From an uncultured Mordavella sp. (lineage in GTDB: Bacteria > Bacillota > Clostridia > Lachnospirales > Lachnospiraceae): 28,263 bases of DNA. Below the pieces are notes generated by a model that saw nothing but the letters and a program-made list of their open reading frames with translations, ran no database searches and was not told the DNA's origin. This document shows positions 1 through 8,259 of the stretch, in pieces. Every line of letters starts with the position of its first letter. Within the stretch, counting starts at the first letter, position 1. A program made the translations under genes and the position numbers. The stretch is taken from the NCBI GenBank assembly GCA_902406105.1, contig CABPCP010000034.1, forward strand, positions 1 to 28,263, in the 5' to 3' direction.

Positions 1-444
1 GTATGTCCCGGTACGGCCCGCCATTACATTGGTGTCTACATAGACCGGATACACCGGGTCGCATACCGCGATCTTATTCTCTTTGGCGAAAATCTCCTGG
101 ATATTTCCAGAGTCACACTTTGCCCCGTCAGAAATGAAGATCTCGTCTGCCTGGATATCACAGCCTTTATCCTGGTAATCGTTTTTTGCCATAGCGCTTC
201 TTAGGAACTCATATCCAAGATCCGGCGCGTACCCGTGGAAGGTCTCCGCGTGGGCCATCTCGTCTACCGCTTTGTGGAGACTGTCTATGATGGCCGGCGC
301 CAAAGGCTGGGTCACATCCCCGATGCCAAGGCGGATGATACTCTTATCCGGATTCGCTTCTTGATAAGCCGCCACCTTCTTTCCGATGGTAGAGAAAAGA
401 TAACTCCCCGGAAGTTTTAAATAATCTTGGTTCACTTTAAACAT
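1..444 (-). CDS. dapL: LL-diaminopimelate aminotransferase, N-terminal part (cut by window edge)
   Basis: The 148 visible residues begin [20 protein letters not shown] and contain the dapL-type N-terminal stretch [11 protein letters not shown], then [14 protein letters not shown] and the [11 protein letters not shown] region of fold-type I PLP aminotransferases. The enzyme converts tetrahydrodipicolinate and glutamate directly to LL-diaminopimelate in the cytoplasm. The active-site lysine lies beyond the window. I place the start at 444 because the AGGAG motif at 451-458 is at normal spacing from it; an in-frame ATG at 450 sits almost on the motif. The gene lies 101 bp downstream of dapF, the enzyme using its product, so the two probably form an operon. 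Identity is fairly certain. Confidence 0.93.
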   Translation of the reverse strand, partial: MFKVNQDYLKLPGSYLFSTIGKKVAAYQEANPDKSIIRLGIGDVTQPLAPAIIDSLHKAVDEMAHAETFHGYAPDLGYEFLRSAMAKNDYQDKGCDIQADEIFISDGAKCDSGNIQEIFAKENKIAVCDPVYPVYVDTNVMAGRTGTY

Positions 445-545
445 ATGCATCTCTCCTTTTTGCTGTTCTGCTCTTGCTGTATTGCCGCTTTTTCCCAAAC
501 TGAAACGCGGCTTTTCACGCCAACGCTTCTCTCAGGCGCCTCCGG

Positions 546-1427
546 CTACTCCTTCCTGGCCGCTTCTTCCAGCGCCTCCAGATCGATCTCCCCGTCAAAT
601 ACAGTCCGGGCTGGTCCGGTCATGAAGACGTGTCCGTCTTCCCCATCCCACTCGATCTTCAGGTCGCCGCCCAAAAGGCGTACCGTCACCTCTTGTTCTG
701 TCAGACCGTTCAAGATGGAAGCCACCGCCACAGCGCAGGCCCCTGTCCCGCAGGCCAGCGTCTCGCCGGAGCCCCGCTCCCACACCCGCATCTCCACGGT
801 GTGACGGTCGATGACACGGGCAAATTCTGTATTGATCCTCCTTGGGAATCTGGGATGATTTTCAAAGGCGGGCCCGATCTTTTCAAGCTCCAGGCCCTGT
901 ACATCTTCCACATAGACTACCGCATGGGGATTGCCCATAGACACTCCGGTCATGCGATACTCCCTGCCCTCTACCAGGAGCGGCTCGTCCACTACGCTTC
1001 GCTTCTCCATCTGAGCGCCAGATTCTCCCAGGATCGGGATTTCCCCCGGCATGAGCACCGGAGCCCCCATGTCTACCCTGATCTGATCCGCCTTCCCGTT
1101 TTTGGGGAAAATATCCAAGTGTTTGATGCCTCCCAGTGTTTCTACAGTAATGCTGGACTGATCTGTCAGACCATAGTCGTAAACATACTTTGCCACACAG
1201 CGTATGCCGTTTCCGCACATCTCCCCTCTGGATCCATCCGCGTTATACATGCGCATCTCAAAATCCGCCGCTTTGGACGGACAGATCAAGATCAATCCGT
1301 CTGACCCGATCCCGAAATGCCGGTCACTGACCAGCTTGGCTGCTTTTGACGGCTCTTTCACCTCTTCTTTCAAACAATTGACATAGACATAATCATTGCC
1401 CAATCCCTGCATTTTCGTGAATTTCAT
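546..1427 (-). CDS. dapF: diaminopimelate epimerase
   Basis: This 293-residue protein converts LL- to meso-diaminopimelate, for peptidoglycan and lysine. Both catalytic cysteines are visible: Cys71 in MCGNGIRC and Cys226 in ACGTGACA. The conserved GNDYV motif (residues 10-14) and SMGNPHAV (163-170) are also present. An upstream in-frame ATG at 1460 exists, but the ATG at 1427 has a GAGGAGAG ribosome site and gives the family N-terminus MKFTKMQGLGNDY, so I prefer it. The C-terminus is about ten residues longer than many homologues and acidic. dapL follows. A terminator-like hairpin lies directly upstream of the ribosome site, so expression may depend on read-through. Confidence 0.96.
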   Translation of the reverse strand: MKFTKMQGLGNDYVYVNCLKEEVKEPSKAAKLVSDRHFGIGSDGLILICPSKAADFEMRMYNADGSRGEMCGNGIRCVAKYVYDYGLTDQSSITVETLGGIKHLDIFPKNGKADQIRVDMGAPVLMPGEIPILGESGAQMEKRSVVDEPLLVEGREYRMTGVSMGNPHAVVYVEDVQGLELEKIGPAFENHPRFPRRINTEFARVIDRHTVEMRVWERGSGETLACGTGACAVAVASILNGLTEQEVTVRLLGGDLKIEWDGEDGHVFMTGPARTVFDGEIDLEALEEAARKE

Positions 1428-1449
1428 GCTGTCTCTCCTCGTAAAAATG

Positions 1450-1477
1450 GGCGTTCTCATCCTGCAATGAAAACGCC
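1450..1477 (-). terminator. terminator-like hairpin in the dapF leader
   Basis: Read on the minus strand, GGCGTTTTC pairs with GAGAACGCC over 9 bp (one G-U) around a 10-nt loop and is followed by CATTTTTA. It ends about 20 nt before the dapF start at 1427. It lies between the small membrane protein gene and dapF. There is no room for a promoter between hairpin and dapF, so it could terminate the upstream gene partially or act as an attenuator. Confidence 0.6.
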
Positions 1478-1508
1478 TTTGTTTTTCTTTCTAATCCCTT
1501 AATTCTAT

Positions 1509-1718
1509 TTATTCCTCTTCGTCCAGCCAGTAGTCGTCCTCCAGCTGATTATAGGTATTGCCGTTATTATTCCCACAAGCAATTCCCCTTTTTACCGGGG
1601 CCAGAAGGAAACCTTTCACCACCCCAAGCAGCAGACAGCAGAGAATGACCAAAATCTTCTCCGCCGGCGTCCAGTCTCTTTCAAAAAATTCTTTGATGCC
1701 TTCCCAGACCGCTTTCAT
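1509..1718 (-). CDS. small single-pass membrane protein, unknown function
   Basis: This 69-residue protein has a charged amphipathic N-terminus (MKAVWEGIKEFFERDWTP), one hydrophobic segment at about residues 21-42 (ILVILCCLLLGVVKGFLLAP), then a hydrophilic, acidic C-terminal tail rich in Asn and ending DEEE. The AAGGAGGTAG ribosome site spaced 6 nt before the ATG supports translation. I do not recognise a family. It is encoded upstream of dapF in the same direction, separated by a terminator-like hairpin, so it may share transcripts with dapF-dapL, but nothing ties it to lysine synthesis. Confidence 0.7.
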   Translation of the reverse strand: MKAVWEGIKEFFERDWTPAEKILVILCCLLLGVVKGFLLAPVKRGIACGNNNGNTYNQLEDDYWLDEEE

Positions 1719-1847
1719 AACTCTACCTCCTTATTATTTTATACTCACCACACTATTCTTACCTGTATCGGAACGATACCGGACGAAAGATTCCGCCCTT
1801 GGTACCATTATAAAATATTTCCCTTCAAAATGAAAGGGGAAATGTAA

Positions 1848-1876
1848 TTGAAAAATAGAGTCCGCTCTGTTAAAAT
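1848..1876 (+). promoter_or_regulatory. sigma-A-type promoter for pduL
   Basis: TTGAAA (1848-1853) and TAAAAT (1871-1876) are separated by 17 bp. The expected transcript start near 1883 leaves a short leader of about 30 nt before pduL. Confidence 0.75.
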
Positions 1877-1911
1877 GAAAATATTCTATAATCCAGAAAG
1901 GGGATATGAAC

Positions 1912-2556
1912 ATGAGTCTTGCAATACCAATCGAAACCAGCGCCCGGCACATTCATCTTTGTGAAGAGGATTTTCATATTCTCTTTGGAGAAGGCGGCGC
2001 TCTTACTTATAAAGCTGATCTGAGCCAGCCCGGCCAGTATGTCTGCGAGGAGCGGCTTACAATAAAGGGACCAAAAGGAACCTTTGAGAATGTAGCCGTC
2101 CTTGGTCCTTTTCGTAAAGAAACCCAGGTGGAGATCTCCATGACCGATTCCCGCAAACTCGGAATCCCTGGTATGATCCGTCAGTCTGGGGAGACAGAAG
2201 GCACTCCCGGCTGTACGCTGGTCGGCCCTGCCGGAAGTTTGGAGCTGGATCATGGTGTGATCGTAGCCAAAAGGCACATCCACATGACTCCCGTCCAGGC
2301 TGTCCAGCTCAATGTCCGGGATAACGATGATGTGTTTGTGATCATGGAAAGCTATGAACGCTCTTTGATCTTTGCCGATGTGGTAGTCCGGGTCAGCCCG
2401 GATTACGCCCTTGCTATGCATGTAGACACCGATGAGGCAAATGCCTTCGCAAATGAAAATAACCCCACCGGGGTTATTCTCAAACTCTTTGGCGGCCGCA
2501 CCTACAATCTGCAAAAATGGGCAGAAGAACTGCAAAGCGGCATCCACCGTCTATAA
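1912..2556 (+). CDS. pduL: phosphate propanoyltransferase, PduL type
   Basis: The 214-residue protein has the two PduL signature repeats SARHIHL (His13, His15) and KRHIHM (His122, His124), whose histidines bind the metal centre in the family. It exchanges phosphate and CoA on acyl groups (propanoyl or acetyl), allowing ATP formation with an acyl kinase. No microcompartment shell genes, aldehyde dehydrogenase or kinase are adjacent and no encapsulation peptide is obvious, so it may be the cytoplasmic acetyl/propanoyl phosphotransferase. An ATG at 1906 is also in frame, but the AAAGGGG motif ending at 1903 is 2 nt from it and 8 nt from 1912, so I prefer 1912. Confidence 0.9.
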   Translation: MSLAIPIETSARHIHLCEEDFHILFGEGGALTYKADLSQPGQYVCEERLTIKGPKGTFENVAVLGPFRKETQVEISMTDSRKLGIPGMIRQSGETEGTPGCTLVGPAGSLELDHGVIVAKRHIHMTPVQAVQLNVRDNDDVFVIMESYERSLIFADVVVRVSPDYALAMHVDTDEANAFANENNPTGVILKLFGGRTYNLQKWAEELQSGIHRL

Positions 2557-2560
2557 ATTC

Positions 2561-2806
2561 TTATAGTTTTGCGCTCAGCGTTTTCGCCGTCACGCCTTCC
2601 ACCATGCCAAGCTTCCCGGACAGGGAGCTGGCGGCATCCTGGGGCGCGTCGATCACTACGCTGATGATCGAAACACCTCTCTGTCTGTACGGGAGCCCCA
2701 TACGTCCAACAATATAATGCCGGTACTCATGAAGCAGGTCATTGACTGTTACTGCCGCTTCTTCATCCTTGACGATGATACTGATCACCGATACTCTGTT
2801 TTCCAT
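2561..2806 (-). CDS. TM1266-family putative iron-only hydrogenase system regulator
   Basis: The 81-residue protein begins MENRVSVISIIVKDEE and has the pattern of the small ferredoxin-like/ACT-like TM1266 family: two beta-alpha-beta halves with GRMGLPYRQRGVSIISVV in the middle and LSGKLGMVEGVTAKTL at the end. Members often lie beside [FeFe]-hydrogenase maturation genes and are annotated as putative regulators; their biochemistry is not established. Here the neighbour is a Tim44-like gene, but a hydrogenase-like gene occurs at 21020-22270. The longer frame reaching 2938 overlaps the upstream gene, so I start at 2806, preceded by AGAGGATG. It converges with pduL with only 4 bp between stop codons. 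Confidence 0.82.
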   Translation of the reverse strand: MENRVSVISIIVKDEEAAVTVNDLLHEYRHYIVGRMGLPYRQRGVSIISVVIDAPQDAASSLSGKLGMVEGVTAKTLSAKL

Positions 2807-2843
2807 TTTATCATCCTCTATCTTCCGTTCTTCTCCTCTGGCC

Positions 2844-3581
2844 TTATTTCGAAAACTGCCGGATATCCATCTCGTTTTTCTGCCGGATCTCATGCAGGAC
2901 CCAGCATCCTTCCTCATAGATAAACAGCCAGTATTCATAGAATCTTTCCGGCCGGGTATTGCCCCGCAGCACTTCTTTTGTCTGCCGGTCCACGTAATAT
3001 CCGATCATGCTTCCATGGATCAGATACCAGATCCGGTCGTCCGATTCCCCTTCCCGATCCACAGCCTGCACCGGGACCGCGCTCAGAAGCTTCACATTCT
3101 TCTGGACCACTTCCTCGCCCCGGATGACCATCCATTCCAGTTTTGCCTGCCACTGCTCCTTCAATTCCCGGCTTAGATACTCAGCGGCATAATCCGCGTC
3201 CTGTCTGCGCCAGCACTCCTGGATCTCATAGTACGCCTCTTCGATCCGTTTCTGGATCTCCCGATAGTTCCAATTCTTTCCAACTTTTTCATAGGCTTTC
3301 ATCAGCCGGACGCTCTTTGCCTTCGCCTTCCGCGCCCGGTATACGAATACGATCGTACCCCCGGCCGCTATGGCGATCCCGATCCCGGTATTTAAAATGG
3401 AGCTGATGGGATTGGACCGTCTGGTCCCCGTATCTGAATACATGTGTCTGGAAGAGCCTCCTCCGCTGCTTCCACCGCTACTTCCACTGCTTCCGCCTCC
3501 GCCCGCTCTCGCATAGGCACTGAAGCCAAATACCAGAGATAAGAGCAGCGCGCACAAAAGCAGACGCAACCCTTTTTTCAT
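2844..3581 (-). CDS. secreted or membrane Tim44-like domain protein
   Basis: The 245-residue protein has a signal peptide or anchor (MKKGLRLLLCALLLSLVFGF), a Gly/Ser-rich linker of roughly 25 residues, a second hydrophobic segment near residues 62-82 (NTGIGIAIAAGGTIVFVYRA) and a basic then helical region. The C-terminal half (about 105-245) reads like a Tim44-like/NTF2-fold domain: WNYREIQKRIEEAYYEIQECW, a mixed sheet, and a final YEYWLFIYEEGCWVL strand pair. The family includes mitochondrial import factors, but bacterial members are uncharacterised. The start at 3581 is chosen because AGGGGG lies 7 nt upstream; an ATG at 3599 lacks a site. Confidence 0.75.
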   Translation of the reverse strand: MKKGLRLLLCALLLSLVFGFSAYARAGGGGSSGSSGGSSGGGSSRHMYSDTGTRRSNPISSILNTGIGIAIAAGGTIVFVYRARKAKAKSVRLMKAYEKVGKNWNYREIQKRIEEAYYEIQECWRRQDADYAAEYLSRELKEQWQAKLEWMVIRGEEVVQKNVKLLSAVPVQAVDREGESDDRIWYLIHGSMIGYYVDRQTKEVLRGNTRPERFYEYWLFIYEEGCWVLHEIRQKNEMDIRQFSK

Positions 3582-3643
3582 ACTTTTCCCCCTGCTCATT
3601 TTCCGGCGCCGGCCTTCTTACGGCCCACCGGACGAATTGTCCT

Positions 3644-4843
3644 CTACAAAGCCTCTTTGATCTGCTGGGCGAAGTTCTCCAGATCTTCCGCCCGGTCGCT
3701 TTTCAACGTAGACTTCAGAGACAGAGAGCCTTCCAAAATCCGCATTTCTTTCATTTCCTCCAACCGCTTCAAAATCTGCTTTCCGGCAGCCGCGGCCCAA
3801 GTTCCATTTTCCATCAGGGCGACCGTACGTTTCTGCACCGAAAGCGCTTTCATATCTGCCAGCAGATTTTCCATTGGCGGATAGATTCCTGCATTGTAGG
3901 TAGGACACGCCAGCACAAGATGGCTGACCCGGAAGATTTCTGAAATCAGATCTGACACATGGGTTCTTGATACGTCATAAACGGCAATATTTTTCACGCC
4001 TTTCTCGGCAAGCTGGCAGGCCAGCGCGTTTACCGCCTGCTCCGTATGGCCGTAAATGGAACCGTAGATCACCGCCACTCCTTTTTCTTCCGGCTCGTAT
4101 CTGCTCCATTTATCATATTTATCGATAAACCAATCGATCTCCGTACGCCAAATGGGGCCGTGAAGCGGGCAGATCATCTGGATATCCAGGGCAGATGCTT
4201 TCTTTAGGAGCGCCTGCACCTGGGCGCCGTATTTGCCGACGATATTGGCATAATATCTCCGGGCTTCTGCCAGGTATTCCTTCTCAAAATCCACCTCATC
4301 GTTGAAAATAGTTCCGTTCAGCGCCCCAAAGGTTCCAAACGCATCGGCGGAAAACAGGATTTTCTCTTTCTCATCATAGGTTACCATAACCTCCGGCCAA
4401 TGGACCATAGGCGCCATAGCAAAACGAAGGGTATGGCTGCCTACAGAAAGGGTATCCCCTTCCTTCACCGTCATTGTGCGTCCTTCCATCTCTATATCGA
4501 AGAACTGTCCGATCATCTGGATCGCTTTGGCGCTGCCCACTACCTGCATCTGGGGATATTTCTCCATCAGAAGCCGGATATTTGCGCAGTGGTCCGGTTC
4601 CATATGATGTACGATCAGATAGTCAATGGCGCGCCCTTCCAGAGCTCCCTCCAGGTTCTCCAGAAATTGTCCGGTAACGGACTCGTCTACCGTATCCATC
4701 AGAGCCACTTTCTCATCTATGAGCAGATAAGAATTATAAGATACGCCCTTAGGAACTGGGAACAAATTCTCAAACAGCGTGATCCGTCTGTCATTGCAGC
4801 CGACCCACAGAATGTCTTCGGTTACTTTCCTTATACTCTGCAT
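3644..4843 (-). CDS. FprA-type flavodiiron protein (A-type flavoprotein)
   Basis: The 399-residue protein has a metallo-beta-lactamase-fold diiron domain followed by a flavodoxin domain. Diiron ligands are visible: His80, Glu82, Asp84 in HHMEPDH, then His148 (MVHWPE), Asp167 (FSADAFG) and His228 (CPLHGP). The FMN-binding loop GSIYGHTE starts near residue 261. Such proteins reduce oxygen to water and/or nitric oxide to nitrous oxide, protecting anaerobes; electrons usually come from rubredoxin or a flavin reductase, neither encoded next door. It has its own promoter overlapping the stop of the upstream gene and an AGGAGGG ribosome site. Length and motifs are normal. Which of O2 or NO is the substrate cannot be read from the sequence. 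Confidence 0.95.
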   Translation of the reverse strand: MQSIRKVTEDILWVGCNDRRITLFENLFPVPKGVSYNSYLLIDEKVALMDTVDESVTGQFLENLEGALEGRAIDYLIVHHMEPDHCANIRLLMEKYPQMQVVGSAKAIQMIGQFFDIEMEGRTMTVKEGDTLSVGSHTLRFAMAPMVHWPEVMVTYDEKEKILFSADAFGTFGALNGTIFNDEVDFEKEYLAEARRYYANIVGKYGAQVQALLKKASALDIQMICPLHGPIWRTEIDWFIDKYDKWSRYEPEEKGVAVIYGSIYGHTEQAVNALACQLAEKGVKNIAVYDVSRTHVSDLISEIFRVSHLVLACPTYNAGIYPPMENLLADMKALSVQKRTVALMENGTWAAAAGKQILKRLEEMKEMRILEGSLSLKSTLKSDRAEDLENFAQQIKEAL

Positions 4844-4898
4844 TCGGTATCCCTCCTGAATCTATTTTTCTATAAGAACTCTCAAAAATGCATCCCAC

Positions 4899-4927
4899 AT
4901 TATACCATACTTTGATGCCAGGGTCAA
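4899..4927 (-). promoter_or_regulatory. promoter of the flavodiiron gene
   Basis: On the minus strand TTGACC (4927-4922), a 17-bp spacer ending TGG (extended -10) and TATAAT (4904-4899). The -35 box overlaps the stop codon of the deacetylase gene at 4924-4926. Confidence 0.8.
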
Positions 4928-5706
4928 AAGGTCTGGCGGTTCCGGATCTGCCTTCCTTTTACGTCCATATGATACTCCTCCCGGTAGATCAAACCGGAAA
5001 GAGGGGTGATCTCATACCCTTGTTCCTGAAGTCCCTGGATCACTTCCCCCAGCGCTTCCGCCGTATACTTTGTACCGCAGTGGAACCGTATGATAGAACC
5101 ATTCGCCAGATCTTCATGACGCAGCACCGTATTTACAATCTGGTCCTTTCCATAGTCTTTCCAGTCCATACTGTCCACATTCCACAAAACGGTATCATAT
5201 CCCTGTTCTTTTGCTCTCAGGATCACTTCATCATCATAGTCTCCATAAGGCGGCCGGAACAGATCCATCTGGATTCCCGTCAGCTTCTCTATCCTTTGAT
5301 GGGCTTTCTGGATTTCCAGGTCCTTTTCTTCCAGAGACAGTCCCTTCATATTTTTGTGGTCTTCACTGTGGTTTCCAAGATCATGGCCCTTATCTTGGAT
5401 AGCTTTTACTTCCTGCGGATATTTCTCCGCCCACATCCCCGTGACAAAAAAGGAAGCTCGCGCCTGATAGATTTCCAGAATATCCAGGATTTTATGTATA
5501 TCTTTATTTCCCCATGACACATCGAACGTCAGCGCCACTTTTTTCTCCTGCGTCTCTACAGAACAGATCGGCATTTCCCGCCCGTTTACATTATTGGAAA
5601 TGCTGACATACTCCTGGACGTATCTCCACAAACCAGCCGCCATGAGCAAAACCAGCATGGCCGCAAGTCCTCTGGTCCGCCATTTCTTTTTCCTCAGGGT
5701 TTCCAT
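4924..5706 (-). CDS. membrane-anchored polysaccharide deacetylase (PdaB-like, CE4)
   Basis: The 260-residue protein has an N-terminal basic stretch and one transmembrane anchor (residues about 12-29), then a NodB-homology domain. Visible motifs: TFDVSWGN (60-67) with the catalytic-type Asp62, metal-binding His113 and His117 in GNHSEDH, RPPYG (151-155), and a late RFHCG near the place of the LHD motif. TFDxSWGN rather than TFDDG is typical of the PdaB group linked to spore cortex maturation in Bacillus; the role here is inferred from that similarity. It probably acts outside the membrane on peptidoglycan or another N-acetylated polymer. The ribosome site is GGGGAG, 6 nt before the ATG. Confidence 0.88.
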   Translation of the reverse strand: METLRKKKWRTRGLAAMLVLLMAAGLWRYVQEYVSISNNVNGREMPICSVETQEKKVALTFDVSWGNKDIHKILDILEIYQARASFFVTGMWAEKYPQEVKAIQDKGHDLGNHSEDHKNMKGLSLEEKDLEIQKAHQRIEKLTGIQMDLFRPPYGDYDDEVILRAKEQGYDTVLWNVDSMDWKDYGKDQIVNTVLRHEDLANGSIIRFHCGTKYTAEALGEVIQGLQEQGYEITPLSGLIYREEYHMDVKGRQIRNRQTF

Positions 5707-5766
5707 AGAAAACTCCCCAGTCTATACCATTACTGATAAGATATGCCGCTGGATTTTGTCCGGTTC

Positions 5767-5810
5767 CAAATAGGGACGGGGGATTTTTAATTTTCCCCCG
5801 TCCCTATTTG
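5767..5810. repeat. 44-bp palindromic repeat (family copy 1)
   Basis: Perfect 16-bp arms CAAATAGGGACGGGGG and its complement flank a 12-nt AT-only centre. The same design (C-AAT-T/A-GGG-N-C-GGGGG, then ATTTTTAA) recurs at 10327-10374 and 28237-28263. The right arm and centre encode the last seven residues and the TAA stop of xth. The T-run lies in the loop, not after the stem, so it is not a normal terminator. Confidence 0.9.
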
Positions 5811-6551
5811 AAGTTCTACCGGACAGTGGTCGGAACCCATCACGTCCGTTAAAATTTTGGCGTCGATCAAACGGTCTTTTAAGCAGTCTGACACACAGAA
5901 ATAGTCGATGCGCCACCCCGCGTTTTTCTCTCTTGCCTTAAACCGGTAAGACCACCAAGAATAAATCCCCGTCTCCTCCGGATAGAAGTACCGGAAGGTA
6001 TCAACAAATCCGGCTTCCAGGACTTTTGAGAATTTCTCTCGTTCTTCGTCTGTGAACCCCGCGTTCTTCCGGTTGGTCTTGGGATTCTTCAGATCGATCT
6101 CCTTGTGAGCCACGTTCAGGTCCCCGCAGAAAACAACGGGCTTCTTCTCTTCCAGCTTCTTCAGATACGCAAGGAAATCTTCATCCCACCGCATCCGGTA
6201 AGGGAGTCTGGCCAGTTCGTTCTGAGAATTAGGGGTATACACCGTCACAAAGTAAAAGTCTTCATATTCCAGTGTGATCACCCTTCCCTCCTTGTCGTGT
6301 TCCTCGATCCCAATGCCCATAGCCACGCTCAGGGGTTCTTTCTTCGTAAACACAGCGGTCCCGGAATAGCCTTTGCGCTCCGCATAATTCCAATACTGAT
6401 AATATCCCGGAGTCTCCAGTTCAATCTGGCCCTCCTGGAGCTTGGTCTCCTGAATACAGAAAATATCCGCATCCGCTTCTTTAAAGAAGTCCAAAAATCC
6501 TTTCTGCACACAAGCCCGGATTCCATTTACATTCCATGAAATGAATTTCAT
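5787..6551 (-). CDS. xth: exodeoxyribonuclease III / AP endonuclease (ExoA/XthA family)
   Basis: The 254-residue protein shows the EEP-nuclease motifs in order: [10 protein letters not shown] at the N-terminus, IQETKLQ with the metal-binding Glu, CGDLNVAH, and GSDHCPV with the catalytic Asp-His at the C-terminus. It cuts DNA at abasic sites in base excision repair. The start at 6551 has GGAGGAAAACAG before it and gives the family N-terminus MKFISWN; the longer frame to 6620 overlaps truA. The seven C-terminal residues QIGTGEN and the stop are encoded by the palindromic repeat at 5767-5810, beyond the point where relatives usually end, so the native end was probably replaced by the repeat. Confidence 0.95.
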   Translation of the reverse strand: MKFISWNVNGIRACVQKGFLDFFKEADADIFCIQETKLQEGQIELETPGYYQYWNYAERKGYSGTAVFTKKEPLSVAMGIGIEEHDKEGRVITLEYEDFYFVTVYTPNSQNELARLPYRMRWDEDFLAYLKKLEEKKPVVFCGDLNVAHKEIDLKNPKTNRKNAGFTDEEREKFSKVLEAGFVDTFRYFYPEETGIYSWWSYRFKAREKNAGWRIDYFCVSDCLKDRLIDAKILTDVMGSDHCPVELQIGTGEN

Positions 6552-6572
6552 CTGTTTTCCTCCACTTTCAAA

Positions 6573-6596
6573 TACACCCGGAGAAGTCCGGGTGTA
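6573..6596 (-). terminator. hairpin between truA and xth
   Basis: TACACCCGGA and TCCGGGTGTA form a perfect 10-bp stem with a 4-nt loop. On the minus strand it is followed only by TTTG, so termination may be weak. It begins about 20 nt after the truA stop. Confidence 0.6.
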
Positions 6597-6616
6597 GATT
6601 CTTTCTTTATCTTGCA

Positions 6617-7351
6617 TCAATAATATACTTTCCGCAGAAACAGCCCTCTCGCGGGCGCCAGGAATCCGGCCAAAGACCGATCCTCCGCCGCGATCACCAC
6701 TGGAAGCATATCGGCATCTCTTTCTCCGGTCCCGATCTCCAGAAGCGTCCCCGTCAGGATGCGGACCATATGATATAGGAAGCCGGTCCCATAATAAGTG
6801 ATCCTTACCTTCTCCCCGGTGCTTACGATCTTGATATTGGTGATCCGCCGCACTGGGTCTTTACAGTCTTTGTCGTCTGTAAAGCTGGTAAAGTTCTTAG
6901 GCCCGATCAGATATTTTACCGCGTCCCGCATAGCTTCAATGTCCAGCTTCACCGGGTAGTGATAACAGTACCTTCTGGAAAATACATCTGGCTTCTCCCT
7001 GCAGTCGATATAGTATTCGTATTTCTTTCCTTTGGCGCTCTTTCTTGCGTGAAATCCATTTTTTACCAATTCCACCTTCACGATCCTGATATCTTCCGGG
7101 AGATACCGATTCAGCGCATCTTTAAATTCCTTAGGATCATACAGCTTTGACAGTCTTACACTGGCCACCTGCCCTCTGGCATGGACTCCTGTATCCGTTC
7201 TGCCTGAACCGTCCACCTGAACCCGATATCCCACCAGCTTCCCGATGCTCCACTCCAGAACAAACTGGATGGTATTGTCGGTCGTCGCCTGCCGCTGCCA
7301 CCCTTGATATCTGCTCCCATCATAGGAAATCGTCAGTTTATAAGTCCTCAT
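6617..7351 (-). CDS. truA: tRNA pseudouridine(38-40) synthase
   Basis: The 244-residue protein begins [20 protein letters not shown], the TruA N-terminus, and has the catalytic Asp53 in [16 protein letters not shown]. Later [15 protein letters not shown], also conserved, is near residue 200. It isomerises uridines 38-40 of the tRNA anticodon arm. It follows nrdR after 36 bp. The ribosome site (GAGAAGAG) is modest, consistent with translation from a polycistronic transcript. Length and motifs are normal. Confidence 0.96.
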   Translation of the reverse strand: MRTYKLTISYDGSRYQGWQRQATTDNTIQFVLEWSIGKLVGYRVQVDGSGRTDTGVHARGQVASVRLSKLYDPKEFKDALNRYLPEDIRIVKVELVKNGFHARKSAKGKKYEYYIDCREKPDVFSRRYCYHYPVKLDIEAMRDAVKYLIGPKNFTSFTDDKDCKDPVRRITNIKIVSTGEKVRITYYGTGFLYHMVRILTGTLLEIGTGERDADMLPVVIAAEDRSLAGFLAPARGLFLRKVYY

Positions 7352-7387
7352 TTTCTCTTCTCACCCAACCCGCTGTACTTTCAATCT

Positions 7388-7837
7388 CTATTTCAAAAAT
7401 TTCTTCAGCTCGTCCATAAAGGTATTTACATCTTTAAACTCCCGATATACAGACGCAAATCTGACATAAGCCACTTCGTCTAAGTCTTTCAGTTCGTCCA
7501 TAACAATCTCTCCAATAGCGCTGCTGGGAATCTCCTTTGCCTCCAGACTGAAGATCTTCGTCTCAATCCTGTCAATGGCCCGCTGGATATCTCCCGCGGA
7601 CACCGGCCGCTTATAGCATGCCTGAAGGATTCCTTTCTCGATTTTCCCCCGGTTATATTGTTCCCGGTTGTTATCCTTCTTAATAATGATCAAAGGGATC
7701 GTCTCGATTTTCTCGTAAGTAGTGAACCGTTTCCCGCACATGTCGCAGGACCGCCTTCTCCGAATGGAATTGCCGTCCTCCGCCGGCCGGGAATCGATGA
7801 CTCTAGTATCAGGATTGCTGCAGTATGGACACTTCAT
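7388..7837 (-). CDS. nrdR: transcriptional repressor of ribonucleotide reductase genes
   Basis: The 149-residue protein has an N-terminal zinc ribbon (Cys3, Cys6, Cys31, Cys34 in MKCPYC and CDMCGKRF) followed by an ATP-cone domain from about residue 49. The conserved RRRRSCDMCGKRFTTYE segment matches NrdR closely. It binds NrdR boxes upstream of nrd genes and responds to ATP/dATP. No nrd gene is in the window. The AAAGGA ribosome site is about 13 nt from the ATG, slightly long. truA follows in the same direction. Confidence 0.97.
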   Translation of the reverse strand: MKCPYCSNPDTRVIDSRPAEDGNSIRRRRSCDMCGKRFTTYEKIETIPLIIIKKDNNREQYNRGKIEKGILQACYKRPVSAGDIQRAIDRIETKIFSLEAKEIPSSAIGEIVMDELKDLDEVAYVRFASVYREFKDVNTFMDELKKFLK

Positions 7838-7928
7838 CTTGTCTGAATTCCTTTCTTTTATCGTATATTATAGAGTATATCTTCCGCAAACCCAGAAGTC
7901 AAATCAATGAAACCGTTTTTCTTCCAAA

Positions 7929-8171
7929 TTATCGCGGCTCTTCATGGATCTCCACCAGGATGATATCCGGCCCGATCTTTCTTACACACCGAAAAGGGAT
8001 CACATATTCCCCGCCGTCACAGAAAATCCCGCAGAACTTTCCTGTTTTCGGTATAATAATAGCCTCAATACATCCCTGACATTCGTCTATGATTAAATCT
8101 ACCACATATCCCAGCTTTTTACAATCACATGCGTTGATAACTTCTTTATCTTCCAATTCAGAAAGCCTCAA
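7929..8171 (-). CDS. YlmC/YmxH family PRC-barrel sporulation-type protein, TTG start
   Basis: Starting at the TTG at 8171, the 80-residue product reads MRLSELEDKEVINACDCKKL, the standard N-terminus of the YlmC/YmxH family, followed by a PRC-barrel-like beta sheet (VVDLIIDECQGCIEAIII, YVIPFRCVRKIG, ILVEI). AGAAGGA lies 7-8 nt upstream of the TTG, and the length fits the family. The frame stays open to an ATG at 8288, but that would overlap the stop of the ABC permease and span a strong hairpin, so I reject the longer form. Members are small proteins conserved in spore formers; their molecular role is not established. Confidence 0.85.
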   Translation of the reverse strand: MRLSELEDKEVINACDCKKLGYVVDLIIDECQGCIEAIIIPKTGKFCGIFCDGGEYVIPFRCVRKIGPDIILVEIHEEPR

Positions 8172-8200
8172 ATCCAGTTCCTTCTTTCCTGGATGCGCAA

Positions 8201-8240
8201 ACATCCGCATATACTTCTTATAGACAGTATATGCGGATGT
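8201..8240. terminator. strong hairpin after the ABC permease gene
   Basis: A perfect 15-bp stem (ACATCCGCATATACT with its complement) surrounds a 10-nt loop, 19 bp after the permease stop on the minus strand. It is followed by TTTGCG on that strand and by CGTATTTTCG on the plus strand, so it may act as a weak terminator or processing site. Confidence 0.6.
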
Positions 8241-8259
8241 CGTATTTTCGTCATTCTCC

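Noticed and set aside
630..1304. Long plus-strand frame opposite dapF
   Set aside because: Antisense shadow of a clearly identified gene; no ribosome site or recognisable protein features.
1906..1911. Upstream in-frame ATG as pduL start
   Set aside because: It is only 2 nt from the AAAGGGG ribosome site; the ATG at 1912 has proper spacing.
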